A stretch of DNA of 64,000 nucleotides from Ancalomicrobiaceae bacterium (GTDB lineage: Bacteria > Pseudomonadota > Alphaproteobacteria > Rhizobiales > Ancalomicrobiaceae): NCBI GenBank assembly GCA_031291575.1, contig JARLIT010000073.1:1-64000 (forward strand), written 5' to 3'. The position numbers and the translations under genes are program-made. The notes below the pieces were generated by a model that saw only the letters and a program-made list of their open reading frames with translations, did no database searches and was not told the origin of the DNA. This document shows, in pieces, positions 8,629-17,937 of the stretch. Position 1 is the first letter of the stretch, and every line of letters begins with the position of its first letter.

Positions 8629-10151
8629 GGGACGGTCCTGGATTGAGCGGGTACGGTGGCCGAGATGACGTCCGCCGGGTTGGAGCCGGAGGGGAACGAG
8701 CCGGTGATCCGGCCATTGGCCATGACGAGAATGCGGTCGGAGAGCGCGAGCACCTCCTCGAGATCGGAGGTGACGAACAGGATCCCCAGGCCGGCCGCGG
8801 CGAGCCTGCGCATGGTGCGGAACACTTCCGCCTTGGCGCCGATGTCGATGCCGCGCGAGGGTTCGTCCATCAGGAGGATTCTCGGCTGCGTCATCAGCGC
8901 CTTGCCGATGACGACCTTCTGCTGGTTGCCGCCCGAGAGCGATGAGACGGGATGCTCGACGTTGCCGATCTTGATCGACAGGCTCTTGACGAAGGTAAGC
9001 GCGGCCTTCGCCTCCGCCGCCAGATTCAGATGGAAGCCCTTCGCCAGCTTCCAAAGCGACGACAGCGTGAGGTTCTCGCGGATGGCCATGATCTGCACGA
9101 GACCGTCGCGCTTGCGATCCTCCGGGATCAGCGCCAGCCCCATGTCGATGCGGCCCGCCGCCGTCCTGGTCTTGACCGGCTTGCCGGCGATGAACAGTTT
9201 GCCGGAGGCTTCCGGGTGCTGCGCCATGACGCATTCGAGAAACTCGGTGCGGCCCGCGCCCATCAGGCCGTAGAGGCCGACGATCTCCCCGGCTTTCACC
9301 GACAGCGACACGTGATCGACCGTGTAGCCGCCGCCGAGGCGGGGCAGGCAGACATTTTCGGAGCGGAACACCTCGTCGCCGAAGGTGACGGCTTCGCCGC
9401 GCGGGAATTCCTTCGAAGCGCTGCCGATCATGTGCTCGACGATCCAGGCGATATCGACGCCCTCCATCGAGCGCGTACCGGTGATCTGCCCGTCGCGCAG
9501 TACGGTGATGTAATCGCCGATGCGGATCAGCTCTTCCAGACGGTGGGAAATATAGACGATGCCGACGCCGTGCTTCTTCAAATCGCGGATGATGCGGAAG
9601 AGGACGTCGACTTCGGACGCCGACAGCGCTGAGGTCGGCTCGTCGAAGATCAGGATGCGGGCGTCTTCGGCCAAGGCTTTGGCGATCTCGACGATCTGCT
9701 GCTGGCCGATCCTCAGATTGCCGAGCGGCGCATCCGGCTCGATGTCCTGCTCGAGGCGCCGCATCAGGGCGCGGGCACCTTCGGCCTGCGCGCTGCGATC
9801 GATGTGGATGCCGGCATGCGCCTTCTCGCGGCCGATGTAGATGTTGTCGGCGACGGACAGGTTGGGAAACAGGTTCAGTTCCTGGAAGACGATGCCGATG
9901 CCGCGTCGGGCCGCATCCGCCTTGTCGGCGAAGGTGACCTCCTTGCCGTCGAGCATGATCGTGCCTTCGCTCAATTGCTCGACACCGGAGATGATCTTCA
10001 TCAGCGTCGACTTGCCGGCGCCGTTCTCGCCGACGAGGACGTTGACCGCTCCCATGCGCAAGTCGAAGTCGACGCCCTTCAGTGCCATGGTGCCGGGATA
10101 GAGCTTGACACCCCCCCTTATCGTCAGACCGATCGGATGGGTCTCTGTCAT
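8625..10151 (-). CDS. sugar ABC transporter ATP-binding protein, RbsA type
   Basis: 508-residue ATPase with two nucleotide-binding domains, as in RbsA/XylG. Domain 1 has Walker A GENGAGKST, the signature region LRIGQQQIVEIAKAL and Walker B ILIFDEPTSAL. Domain 2 has signature LSGGNQQKVVIGKAL and Walker B ILLMDEPSRGIDIG, and its Walker A region is degenerate (GLYGLMGAGRTEFLE), as usual for this family. It drives import of a monosaccharide. The gene overlaps both neighbours by ATGA (8625-8628 and 10148-10151), binding it into one translational unit with the DUF2291 lipoprotein and the permease. Confidence 0.94.
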   Translation of the reverse strand: MTETHPIGLTIRGGVKLYPGTMALKGVDFDLRMGAVNVLVGENGAGKSTLMKIISGVEQLSEGTIMLDGKEVTFADKADAARRGIGIVFQELNLFPNLSVADNIYIGREKAHAGIHIDRSAQAEGARALMRRLEQDIEPDAPLGNLRIGQQQIVEIAKALAEDARILIFDEPTSALSASEVDVLFRIIRDLKKHGVGIVYISHRLEELIRIGDYITVLRDGQITGTRSMEGVDIAWIVEHMIGSASKEFPRGEAVTFGDEVFRSENVCLPRLGGGYTVDHVSLSVKAGEIVGLYGLMGAGRTEFLECVMAQHPEASGKLFIAGKPVKTRTAAGRIDMGLALIPEDRKRDGLVQIMAIRENLTLSSLWKLAKGFHLNLAAEAKAALTFVKSLSIKIGNVEHPVSSLSGGNQQKVVIGKALMTQPRILLMDEPSRGIDIGAKAEVFRTMRRLAAAGLGILFVTSDLEEVLALSDRILVMANGRITGSFPSGSNPADVISATVPAQSRTVP

Positions 10152-10798
10152 GGCGCGATCTCGAGCGAGATGGGGACGAGGCTGAGCTTGTCGGTCGCGG
10201 AATGCACCTCCAAAGCGCCGATGAAACTGGCTGTCTTGCCAACGGGATCGCCGTCGGGACGCTTCAGGGCCTTCACCGCGGTATCGTTGAGGCCGCGGGC
10301 AAGTTTGGCAAATTCGATCTGATCGCGGAAATCGGTGAAATTGTAGAAGGGCGCGAAATCGCGCAACGCTGCCGATCCCAGCACCACCGGTCCGATCTGC
10401 ACGACCACGTCCGGCTGGCCGTCGCCATCGACGTCGATATCGATGTGTGCGGCACGCGACTTCAGATCTGCGGCGACGATCTTGCCGGCGCCCTTGACGG
10501 CAAAGCTCCAGGGGCTGCCCTCGCCGGGTCCGCGGTGGCCGTATTTCTGCCCGGCGGCATCGAGGTCGGCGGCGATCGCTTGCTTCAGGCTCGCGGCATC
10601 GACGGCCTTGGCCTGGATGAGCGGCACGAGCTGCGCCTCGTAGGTCTTGGCGATCCGCGCGGCATTGCGGCTATCATCGCCCGCCTCGCCGGCGGGAACC
10701 TGGGCGGTCGAGCCGTCGCCGCCAACCTTCACCAGCTTGCAGCCTGTCAGCGCAATCGCGAGCGCGAGAACTGCGGCACTTAAGACGATTGTCTTCAT
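10148..10798 (-). CDS. DUF2291 family lipoprotein in sugar ABC operon
   Basis: 216-residue predicted lipoprotein. A short signal sequence ends in the lipobox ALTGC with Cys20, so the mature protein should be membrane-anchored on the periplasmic side. The rest matches the DUF2291 pattern and has an Asp-rich stretch (DIDVDGDGQPDVVVQIG) that could bind a divalent ion. The ATG at 10798 is chosen because the signal peptide begins there; the frame is open further upstream, through repeat sequence. Its stop overlaps the ATPase start as ATGA, so it is made stoichiometrically with the transporter. Function is unknown; a role as an accessory of the importer is inferred from position only. Confidence 0.85.
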   Translation of the reverse strand: MKTIVLSAAVLALAIALTGCKLVKVGGDGSTAQVPAGEAGDDSRNAARIAKTYEAQLVPLIQAKAVDAASLKQAIAADLDAAGQKYGHRGPGEGSPWSFAVKGAGKIVAADLKSRAAHIDIDVDGDGQPDVVVQIGPVVLGSAALRDFAPFYNFTDFRDQIEFAKLARGLNDTAVKALKRPDGDPVGKTASFIGALEVHSATDKLSLVPISLEIAP

Positions 10799-10841
10799 GG
10801 GGCGTCCCGAGCGTTCAGCCAGTCCACTTGGCGTGGCTCTA

Positions 10842-10912
10842 GTGGTCCGATTCCGACATTTGCATCCCACTTGCCGCGCGCTCATACGCAAATGTCGGAA
10901 TCGCAGGACCAC
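10842..10912 (+). repeat. 71-bp palindromic element, copy A
   Basis: Starts GTGGTCC and ends GGACCAC, with inner arms GACATTTG and CAAATGTC enclosing the core CCCACTTGCCGCGCG. It is the same length as the element at 10932-11002 and shares its core and arm layout, in opposite orientation. The stem bases that differ between copies change in pairs. It lies between the binding-protein gene and the DUF2291 gene. Confidence 0.8.
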
Positions 10913-10931
10913 CAGCAATACATTGATTCTA

Positions 10932-11002
10932 GTGGAGCTTTGAATTTGACATTTGAGTTTGATCGCGCGGCAAGTGGGACTCAAATGTCAAATTCGCTCC
11001 AC
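10932..11002 (-). repeat. 71-bp palindromic element, copy B (inverted)
   Basis: Read on the minus strand it starts GTGGAGCGA and ends GCTCCAC, with arms GACATTTGAG and CTCAAATGTC around the same CCCACTTGCCGCGCG core as copy A. The two copies are separated by 19 bp and each is preceded on the plus strand by CTA. See copy A for the paired stem differences. Confidence 0.8.
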
Positions 11003-11088
11003 TCGTGTGGCACCCTCCAGGCACGGCTCCCCGGCAGCGGATGCGGCCGATGTGGCGTCCGAGCGGTTGCGTCCGGCTGGTGGAAAGC

Positions 11089-11113
11089 CCCCGGCGGCTT
11101 TACGCCGCCGGGG
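11089..11113 (-). terminator. intercistronic hairpin after binding-protein gene
   Basis: A perfect 10-bp GC stem (CCCCGGCGGC / GCCGCCGGGG) with a 5-base loop begins 12 bases after the stop of the binding-protein gene. It is followed on the minus strand by only a short T-run (CTTTCC). It probably acts as a leaky terminator and 3'-end stabiliser, favouring binding-protein mRNA over the downstream transporter genes. Confidence 0.7.
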
Positions 11114-11125
11114 AATTGCGCGACG

Positions 11126-12373
<1,248 letters not shown>

Positions 12374-13840
12374 ATGAGCTTGATCATCAACAAAAAGATC
12401 ACCCTCGGGGTGGTCATCGGGTCTCGCGCTTTCTTCTCCGGCGCACCGTGTCGCCAGGCGCGCGAAGATATACTGGCCCATCTTGGCAATCTTGGGCTCG
12501 AGGCTGTGATCCTGCCGTTCGAGGCGACGGTAAATGGCGCGGTGCAGTCGATCGCCGACGCCGATCTCTATGCGAAGGCCTTCAAGGCGCGGCGCGACGA
12601 TATCGACGGGCTCATCATCGCACTGCCGAACTTCGGCGACGAAATCGCGGTTGCCGAACTCGTTCGTCGCTCAGGCCTCAACGTGCCAATCCTCCTCCAG
12701 GCGAGCAATGATGAGGTGACCAAGGTTTCGGTTGCCGAGCGGCGCGATGCCTTCTGCGGCAAACTGTCGGTCGCCAACAATTTCTGGCAATACGGCGTGC
12801 CGTTCACCGAGACGACATCGCACACCTGTGACACCGGGTCGGCCGAGTTCAAGTCGGACATCGACCGTTTCGCCCGCGTCTGCCGCACGGTGAAGGGACT
12901 GAAGAACGCCCGCATCGGCGCCATCGGCGCCCGTACCAGCCCGTTCCAGACCATGCGCTACTCGGAGAAGCTCTTACAGGCCTCCGGCATCACCGTCGTT
13001 ACTGTCGATCTCTCCGAACTCCTCGGCGCCGCGGCGGCGATTGCCGACAGCGATCCGACGCTAGCCGAGAAACTGGCGCGCATCGAGTCCTATGGCCGCA
13101 TCGCCGCCCATATCCAGCCCGAGCAGATCCTCCGCCAAGCGAAGTGGACGCTGGCGGTGAACCGCTGGATCGAGGCGAACGAATGCGACGCCTCCGCCAT
13201 CCAGTGCTGGCGCTCGCTGCAGGACAATTTCGGCTGCGCCACCTGTCTCACCATGTCGATGATGGGCGAGGACCTGATGCCGTCGGCCTGCGAGGTCGAC
13301 GTGATGGGCTCGATCTCGATGTATGCGCTGACGCTCGCCGCCGGAGCGCCGTCGGCCATCCTCGACTGGAACAACAACTACGGGCTCGAGCCGGAGATCT
13401 GCGTCTGCACCCATTGCGGCAACTATCCGAAGAGCTTCCTCGGCGGCACGCCGGAGATCGGCGAACTCGACGTCTTGGGTGAATCGCTCGGCCGCGAGAA
13501 ATGCTTCGGTGCGGTGAAGGGCAAGGTGAAGCCTGGGCCGATGACCTATTTCCGCCTGTCGAGCGACGACCGCGCCGGCACGCTCAAGTGCTACCTCGGC
13601 GAGGGCGAATTCACCGACCATCCGTTCCCGATGGACGGCGGCATCGCGGTGACGAAGGTCCCCCGGCTCAGGGAACTCATGCGCTTCGCCACCCAGAACG
13701 GCTTTGAGCACCATGTCGCCATGGTGCGCGGGCTCTACGCCGACGTCGTCAACGAGGCGGCCTACCGCTACCTCGGCTGGCCGATCTACCACCACAACGG
13801 CACCCCTGAACCGAGCACTGTCTCCTTCAAGCGCCCCTGA
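12374..13840 (+). CDS. L-fucose/L-arabinose isomerase-family sugar isomerase
   Basis: 488-residue member of the L-fucose/L-arabinose isomerase superfamily, metal-dependent aldose-ketose isomerases. The conserved metal-ligand regions are seen as CEVDVMGSISMYAL (Glu307) and AILDWNNN (Asp331). Several Cys/His residues follow (CVCTHCGNYP), as in family members of unknown substrate. The ATG at 12374 follows GGAGG by seven bases. It is the first gene of the rightward arm, 10 bp ahead of the split transketolase and FGGY kinase genes, so its ketose product is probably phosphorylated and then cleaved by C2 transfer. D-apiose to D-apulose is one candidate reaction; L-fucose proper is unlikely since no fuculose-phosphate aldolase is present. 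Confidence 0.85.
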   Translation: MSLIINKKITLGVVIGSRAFFSGAPCRQAREDILAHLGNLGLEAVILPFEATVNGAVQSIADADLYAKAFKARRDDIDGLIIALPNFGDEIAVAELVRRSGLNVPILLQASNDEVTKVSVAERRDAFCGKLSVANNFWQYGVPFTETTSHTCDTGSAEFKSDIDRFARVCRTVKGLKNARIGAIGARTSPFQTMRYSEKLLQASGITVVTVDLSELLGAAAAIADSDPTLAEKLARIESYGRIAAHIQPEQILRQAKWTLAVNRWIEANECDASAIQCWRSLQDNFGCATCLTMSMMGEDLMPSACEVDVMGSISMYALTLAAGAPSAILDWNNNYGLEPEICVCTHCGNYPKSFLGGTPEIGELDVLGESLGREKCFGAVKGKVKPGPMTYFRLSSDDRAGTLKCYLGEGEFTDHPFPMDGGIAVTKVPRLRELMRFATQNGFEHHVAMVRGLYADVVNEAAYRYLGWPIYHHNGTPEPSTVSFKRP

Positions 13841-13850
13841 CGAGAGAGCC

Positions 13851-14675
13851 ATGTCCCCTTTGAACGATACGGCAGCCGGAATTCGGGCGAAGGCGGGGTG
13901 GATGCGCCGCCACGCCCTGAAGATGGTGTACGACAAGCAGCTCGGTCATCTCGGCGGCGATTTTTCCGCCACCGATATCCTGGCGACGCTCTACTTCGGC
14001 GTGATGCGCTACGACGCGAAGACGCCGGGCCTGCCCGGTCGCGACCGCTTCATCATGTCGAAGGGGCACGCCACCGGCGCCTTCTATTCGGTCCTGGCCG
14101 CCGCTGGCTATTTCCCGGAAGACTGGCTGTCGACCTACATGCAGCCGAACTCGAAGCTCAACGGCCATCCGAACCGCAACTACTTGCCCGGCATCGAGAC
14201 CAACACCGGACCTCTCGGCCACGGCCTGCCGGTGGCACTGGGCATCGCCATTGCCGGCAAGCTGTCGCGGTTGGATTACCGCACCTTCGTCCTGACCGGC
14301 GACGGCGAGTTGCAGGAGGGCTCGAACTGGGAAGCGGCGATGTCGGCCGGCAACCGGCACCTCAGCCATCTGACCGTGATCGTCGACCGCAACCGGCTGC
14401 AGCAGGGCGCCGGCACGGAAGAGACCAACGGGCTCGACCCTCTCGACGACAAGTTCCGCGCCTTCGGCTGGCATGTGGAGATGGTCGACGGCCATGATGT
14501 CGAGGCGCTTCTCGCCGTTCTCGGTGCACCTGTCGGGGATCGCCGCAAGCCCTTGTGCGTGATCGCCAACACGGTCAAGGGCAAGGGCGTTTCGTTCATG
14601 GAGAACAAGGCGATGTGGCACCACGGCGTGCCGAGCGCGGCCCAGTATGAACAAGCCTTGAAGGAACTCGTCTGA
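13851..14675 (+). CDS. split transketolase, N-terminal (TPP-binding) subunit
   Basis: 274-residue transketolase subunit A carrying the thiamine pyrophosphate fold. The Mg/TPP motif is GDGELQEGSNWEA with the downstream Asn in VIVDRN, and family signatures RFIMSKGHA and NTGPLGHGLP are present. It needs the C-terminal subunit encoded immediately downstream to form a full active site. ATG at 13851 follows GAGAG and lies 10 bp after the isomerase stop. Dedicated split transketolases inside sugar operons usually act on an unusual ketose phosphate rather than on the central pentose-phosphate pool; apulose 4-phosphate is a candidate substrate here. Confidence 0.92.
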   Translation: MSPLNDTAAGIRAKAGWMRRHALKMVYDKQLGHLGGDFSATDILATLYFGVMRYDAKTPGLPGRDRFIMSKGHATGAFYSVLAAAGYFPEDWLSTYMQPNSKLNGHPNRNYLPGIETNTGPLGHGLPVALGIAIAGKLSRLDYRTFVLTGDGELQEGSNWEAAMSAGNRHLSHLTVIVDRNRLQQGAGTEETNGLDPLDDKFRAFGWHVEMVDGHDVEALLAVLGAPVGDRRKPLCVIANTVKGKGVSFMENKAMWHHGVPSAAQYEQALKELV

Positions 14676-15649
14676 TGGCAGGAAGCGCAACAGGCGCGGG
14701 CGAAGCAAGCCGCCAGGGATGGCACGACTGCCGCGAGGCATGGGCGCGCACCATCGAGGGCTTGGCGGAAGCTGATCCCAACATCGTCGTCGTGGTCAAC
14801 GATTCCGTGGGCTCGTCGAAGCTCGGCGGCTTCCAGAAGAAGTTCCCAGATCGGGTGATCAACGTCGGCATCGCCGAACAGACTTTGGTCGGCGTGGGCG
14901 CGGGGCTGGCCAACGGCGGCAAGATCCCGTTCGTGTCCGGCGCCTCCTGCTTCCTGACCGCCCGCGCGCTCGAACAGGTGAAGGCCGACGTCGCCTACGC
15001 CAAGGCCAACGTCAAGCTGGTCGGCCAGTCCTCCGGCATCGCCTATGGCGAGCTCGGCCCGACGCACCATTCGATCGAAGACTTCGCCTGGCTCCGGCCG
15101 CTCGACAACCTCACCGTGATCACCCCCGCCGACCCCTGGGAAACGGCTGAGGCGGTCAAATGGGCGGCCGGCTACGAAGGTCCCGTCTACCTCCGCCTCA
15201 GCCGAATGCCGGTGCCGAACCTCGACATTCCCAACCGTGTCTTCCGCCCGGGCCACGCCGAACTGGTGCGCGAGGGCACCGACGTCGCGATTCTCGCCTG
15301 CGGCACGCTGGTGCATCTGGCGGTGCAGGCTGCCAACCTGCTGGCCAAGGAGGATATCTCCGCGCGGGTCGTCAATTTCTCCTCGCTTGCTCCCTTCGAC
15401 CGCGACGCCGTCCGCGCGGCGGCGAGCCTCGGGGCGATCGTCACGGCGGAAGAGGCCAACATTCGCGGCGGGCTCGGCGGGGCGGTCGCCGAATTCACCG
15501 CCGAAAACATGCCCGTCCCGGTGCAGCGCGTCGGCTTTCCCGGGTTCTTGCCGACAGGGTCGATCGAGGATCTATTCGAAGCCTTCGGGCTGACTGTGAC
15601 GGGCATCGCCGCGGCCGCGCGCAAGTCGCTCGCTCGGAGGGCGAGATGA
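14675..15649 (+). CDS. split transketolase, C-terminal (pyrimidine-binding) subunit
   Basis: 324-residue partner of the preceding subunit, with transketolase pyrimidine-binding and C-terminal domains. Recognisable stretches are RVINVGIAEQTLVGVGAGLA (catalytic Glu of the pyrimidine domain), GPTHHSIEDFAWLRPL and EEANIRGGLGGAV. Its ATG shares one base with the stop of the N-terminal subunit (TGATG, 14673-14677), so the two chains are translationally coupled and probably made in equal amounts. The stop overlaps the kinase start as ATGA. Confidence 0.92.
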   Translation: MAGSATGAGEASRQGWHDCREAWARTIEGLAEADPNIVVVVNDSVGSSKLGGFQKKFPDRVINVGIAEQTLVGVGAGLANGGKIPFVSGASCFLTARALEQVKADVAYAKANVKLVGQSSGIAYGELGPTHHSIEDFAWLRPLDNLTVITPADPWETAEAVKWAAGYEGPVYLRLSRMPVPNLDIPNRVFRPGHAELVREGTDVAILACGTLVHLAVQAANLLAKEDISARVVNFSSLAPFDRDAVRAAASLGAIVTAEEANIRGGLGGAVAEFTAENMPVPVQRVGFPGFLPTGSIEDLFEAFGLTVTGIAAAARKSLARRAR

Positions 15650-17112
15650 GCGCCGCGTTTCTCCTTGCCATCGACCAGGGCACCACCAACACCAAGGCGG
15701 TGCTGGTGGATGGCGCCGGGCGGATCGTCCTGACCGCTTCGGCACCGATGACGTCGGCCTATCCGCACCCCGGCTGGGCGGAGCAGTCGGCGGACGATAT
15801 CTGGGCAACCGTCGCGGCGGTCATCGCCGACATCGCCGCCCGCCTCGATGGCCGCACCATCGCCGCCATCGCCATCACCAACCAGCGCGAAACGCTGGTC
15901 ACCTGGGACCGGATAACGAGGCGCCCCGTCACACCGGCGATCCTGTGGCAATGCCGGCGTTCGGCCGAGGATTGTGACGCGATCCGGGCGACCGGCGCCG
16001 ATGCCGGGATCGTCGAGGCAACCGGGCTCTCCCTCAATCCCCTGTTCCCCGCCTCCAAACTCGGCTGGCTCCTGAAGCGCAATGCCGACGTCAAGGTTCT
16101 GGCGGACAGCGGCCGCCTTGCCGCCGGCACCGTCGACAGCTGGCTCCTCTATCAGCTGACCGGGGCGAAGCGCTTCGCCACCGATCATTCCAACGCCTCG
16201 CGCACGCAGCTGTTCAACACGGCCACGCTCTCCTGGGACGCCGACCTCTGCCGCCTGTTCGGCGTGCCGATCGCATGCCTGCCGGAGGCGCTCCCCTCGG
16301 ATTCCCGCTTCGGCGAGACGGCAGCGGGCGTCACCACGCTTCCCGCCGGCATCCCCATTCACGCCATGATGGGCGACAGCCATGCCGCGCTTTACGGCCA
16401 CGGCGTCAGAGCCCCCGGCGCGGTCAAGGCAACCTACGGCACCGGTTCGTCTCTGATGACGCTGACGCCCACCCGCGTTGCCTCGCGGCACGGCCTGTCC
16501 GGCACCATCGCATGGAGCCGGGGGGCGAGGACGGCCTATGCGCTCGAAGGCAACATCACGGTGTCGGCCCAGGCCGCCAGCTTCATGGCGAAACTGATCG
16601 GATTGAAGGGCGCGCCCGAATTGTCCGATCTGGCCCGGACAGTCTCGACCTCGAACGGCGTCGCGTTCGTGCCGGCGCTCGCCGGCCTCGGCGCGCCACA
16701 TTGGGACGACTATGCCACCGGGCTCGTCACCGGCATGACGCTGTCGACAACGCCGGCGCATGTGGCGCGCGCCACCTTCGAAGCGATCGCACTGCAGATC
16801 TACGACGTGTTCACGGCCATGGAGCAGGACATCGGCGCGCCGCTCGAAGCGCTGCTTGCCGACGGCGGCGCTTCGGCCAATCCGTTCCTGATGCAGCTGC
16901 AGGCCGATATCCTGGCCAAGCCGGTCAATCGTTCGGATGTCGCCGAACTGAGCGCCATCGGGGTTGCCGCGATGGCGGCGTCGGCCCTCGGACTTGCCGC
17001 CGGAGAGCCGGCCGCCGCGCACGCGATCTTCGAGCCTGCGGCGGGCACGGCCTGGCGCGACACGGTGATTGCCGGATGGCATGCTGCGATCGCCAGAGCT
17101 AAAAGCGGATGA
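15646..17112 (+). CDS. FGGY-family carbohydrate kinase
   Basis: 488-residue FGGY kinase, closer in motif to glycerol kinase than to xylulokinase. It has the N-terminal phosphate loop AIDQGTTNTKAVLVD, ITNQRETLVTWD, the catalytic-Asp region GDSHAALYGHG and the ATP-site motif LLADGGASANPFLMQ. The start is fixed by GGAGG and an ATGA overlap with the transketolase gene. It should phosphorylate the ketose made by the isomerase. It is distinct from the xylulokinase at the window start, which argues for a non-xylulose substrate. D-apulose kinase is a candidate role; glycerol kinase proper is unlikely given the operon. Confidence 0.9.
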   Translation: MSAAFLLAIDQGTTNTKAVLVDGAGRIVLTASAPMTSAYPHPGWAEQSADDIWATVAAVIADIAARLDGRTIAAIAITNQRETLVTWDRITRRPVTPAILWQCRRSAEDCDAIRATGADAGIVEATGLSLNPLFPASKLGWLLKRNADVKVLADSGRLAAGTVDSWLLYQLTGAKRFATDHSNASRTQLFNTATLSWDADLCRLFGVPIACLPEALPSDSRFGETAAGVTTLPAGIPIHAMMGDSHAALYGHGVRAPGAVKATYGTGSSLMTLTPTRVASRHGLSGTIAWSRGARTAYALEGNITVSAQAASFMAKLIGLKGAPELSDLARTVSTSNGVAFVPALAGLGAPHWDDYATGLVTGMTLSTTPAHVARATFEAIALQIYDVFTAMEQDIGAPLEALLADGGASANPFLMQLQADILAKPVNRSDVAELSAIGVAAMAASALGLAAGEPAAAHAIFEPAAGTAWRDTVIAGWHAAIARAKSG

Positions 17113-17130
17113 GCCGGTCCTGACCCAAGT

Positions 17131-17268
17131 CCTTCATGGTGAGGTGCGAGCGTCAGCGAGCCTCGATACCCAAGAAGGGTTCGATTTGTGTCCGAACGGC
17201 CAGGGCAACGACGTACCTCGCCCTTCGTCGTTCGAGGCACAGCAGAGCCGCGCACCTCAGGATGAAGG
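17131..17268 (+). repeat. Rhizobiales-type intergenic repeat, copy 1
   Basis: Begins CCTTCATGGTGAGGTGCG and ends CGCACCTCAGGATGAAGG, so the ends are near-perfect inverted repeats (two mismatches). Between them is GCGAGCCTCGA and variable filler. A second copy lies at 17792-17910. Sequences of this form are scattered through many Rhizobiales genomes. This copy fills the gap between the kinase and mutarotase genes. Confidence 0.8.
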
Positions 17269-17299
17269 GCTCATCGAGGACCAATCGGGGAGGATTACC

Positions 17300-17752
17300 A
17301 TGCTGATCGGACTGGATCCGCTGTTGGACGCGGAATTGCTCTATACGCTCAGGCGGATGGGCCACGGCGACGAACTCGTCGTCGTCGACACCAACTACCC
17401 CGCCGTCTCGTCCGCACGCAAGACGGTCATCGGCCATCCGATCCGCCTGACCGGCGTGCCGGCGCCGCGCGCGATCCAGGCAGTCCTGTCAGTGATGCCG
17501 CTCGACGATTTCGTCGAAAACGCAGCGTTCCGCATGGAGGTCGTCGGCGATCCTGTGGGTGTGCCGCCGGTGCAGGTGGAAGTGCAGGGACTGGTCGACA
17601 AGGCTCTCGGGCACCATCAGCCGATGGCCGGGATCGAGCGTCACGCCTTCTACGCCCGCGCCGCCACCAGCTTTGCCGTGCTCGTCACCGGCGAGACCCG
17701 CGTCTACGGCTGCTTCATCCTGAAGAAGGGTATCGTGCGGACGCCGGACTGA
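17300..17752 (+). CDS. RbsD/FucU-family sugar mutarotase
   Basis: 150-residue protein of the RbsD/FucU mutarotase family, which speeds interconversion of sugar anomers. The family N-terminal pattern is seen as LLYTLRRMGHGDELVVVDTN, with the C-terminal IVRTGE-like region absent or altered. ATG at 17300 follows GGGGAGG. It should act on the imported aldose just ahead of the isomerase. It is separated from the kinase gene by repeat copy 1 and followed by repeat copy 2, so it could have its own promoter or have been added later. FucU versus RbsD substrate preference cannot be read from sequence. Confidence 0.88.
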   Translation: MLIGLDPLLDAELLYTLRRMGHGDELVVVDTNYPAVSSARKTVIGHPIRLTGVPAPRAIQAVLSVMPLDDFVENAAFRMEVVGDPVGVPPVQVEVQGLVDKALGHHQPMAGIERHAFYARAATSFAVLVTGETRVYGCFILKKGIVRTPD

Positions 17753-17791
17753 GCCTGCCAAGGGGCGATGTTGGCGGACACCTGCAGTGAT

Positions 17792-17910
17792 CCTTCATGG
17801 TGAGGTGCGAGGCGGCGGCCGAGCCTCGAACCATGAGGGCCGCAGGAACGCGACGACAAAGCCCTTTTTGCCTAACGAGGCTGGCTACGGCTTGCTCCTC
17901 AGGATGAAGG
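17792..17910 (+). repeat. Rhizobiales-type intergenic repeat, copy 2
   Basis: Begins CCTTCATGGTGAGGTGCGA, continues GAGCCTCGAACCATGAGG, and ends CTCCTCAGGATGAAGG. Same family and orientation as copy 1 at 17131-17268; the two bracket the mutarotase gene. Located between convergent genes. Confidence 0.8.
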
Positions 17911-17937
17911 GCCCGTCCGATCTGTACCGCTACCCCC

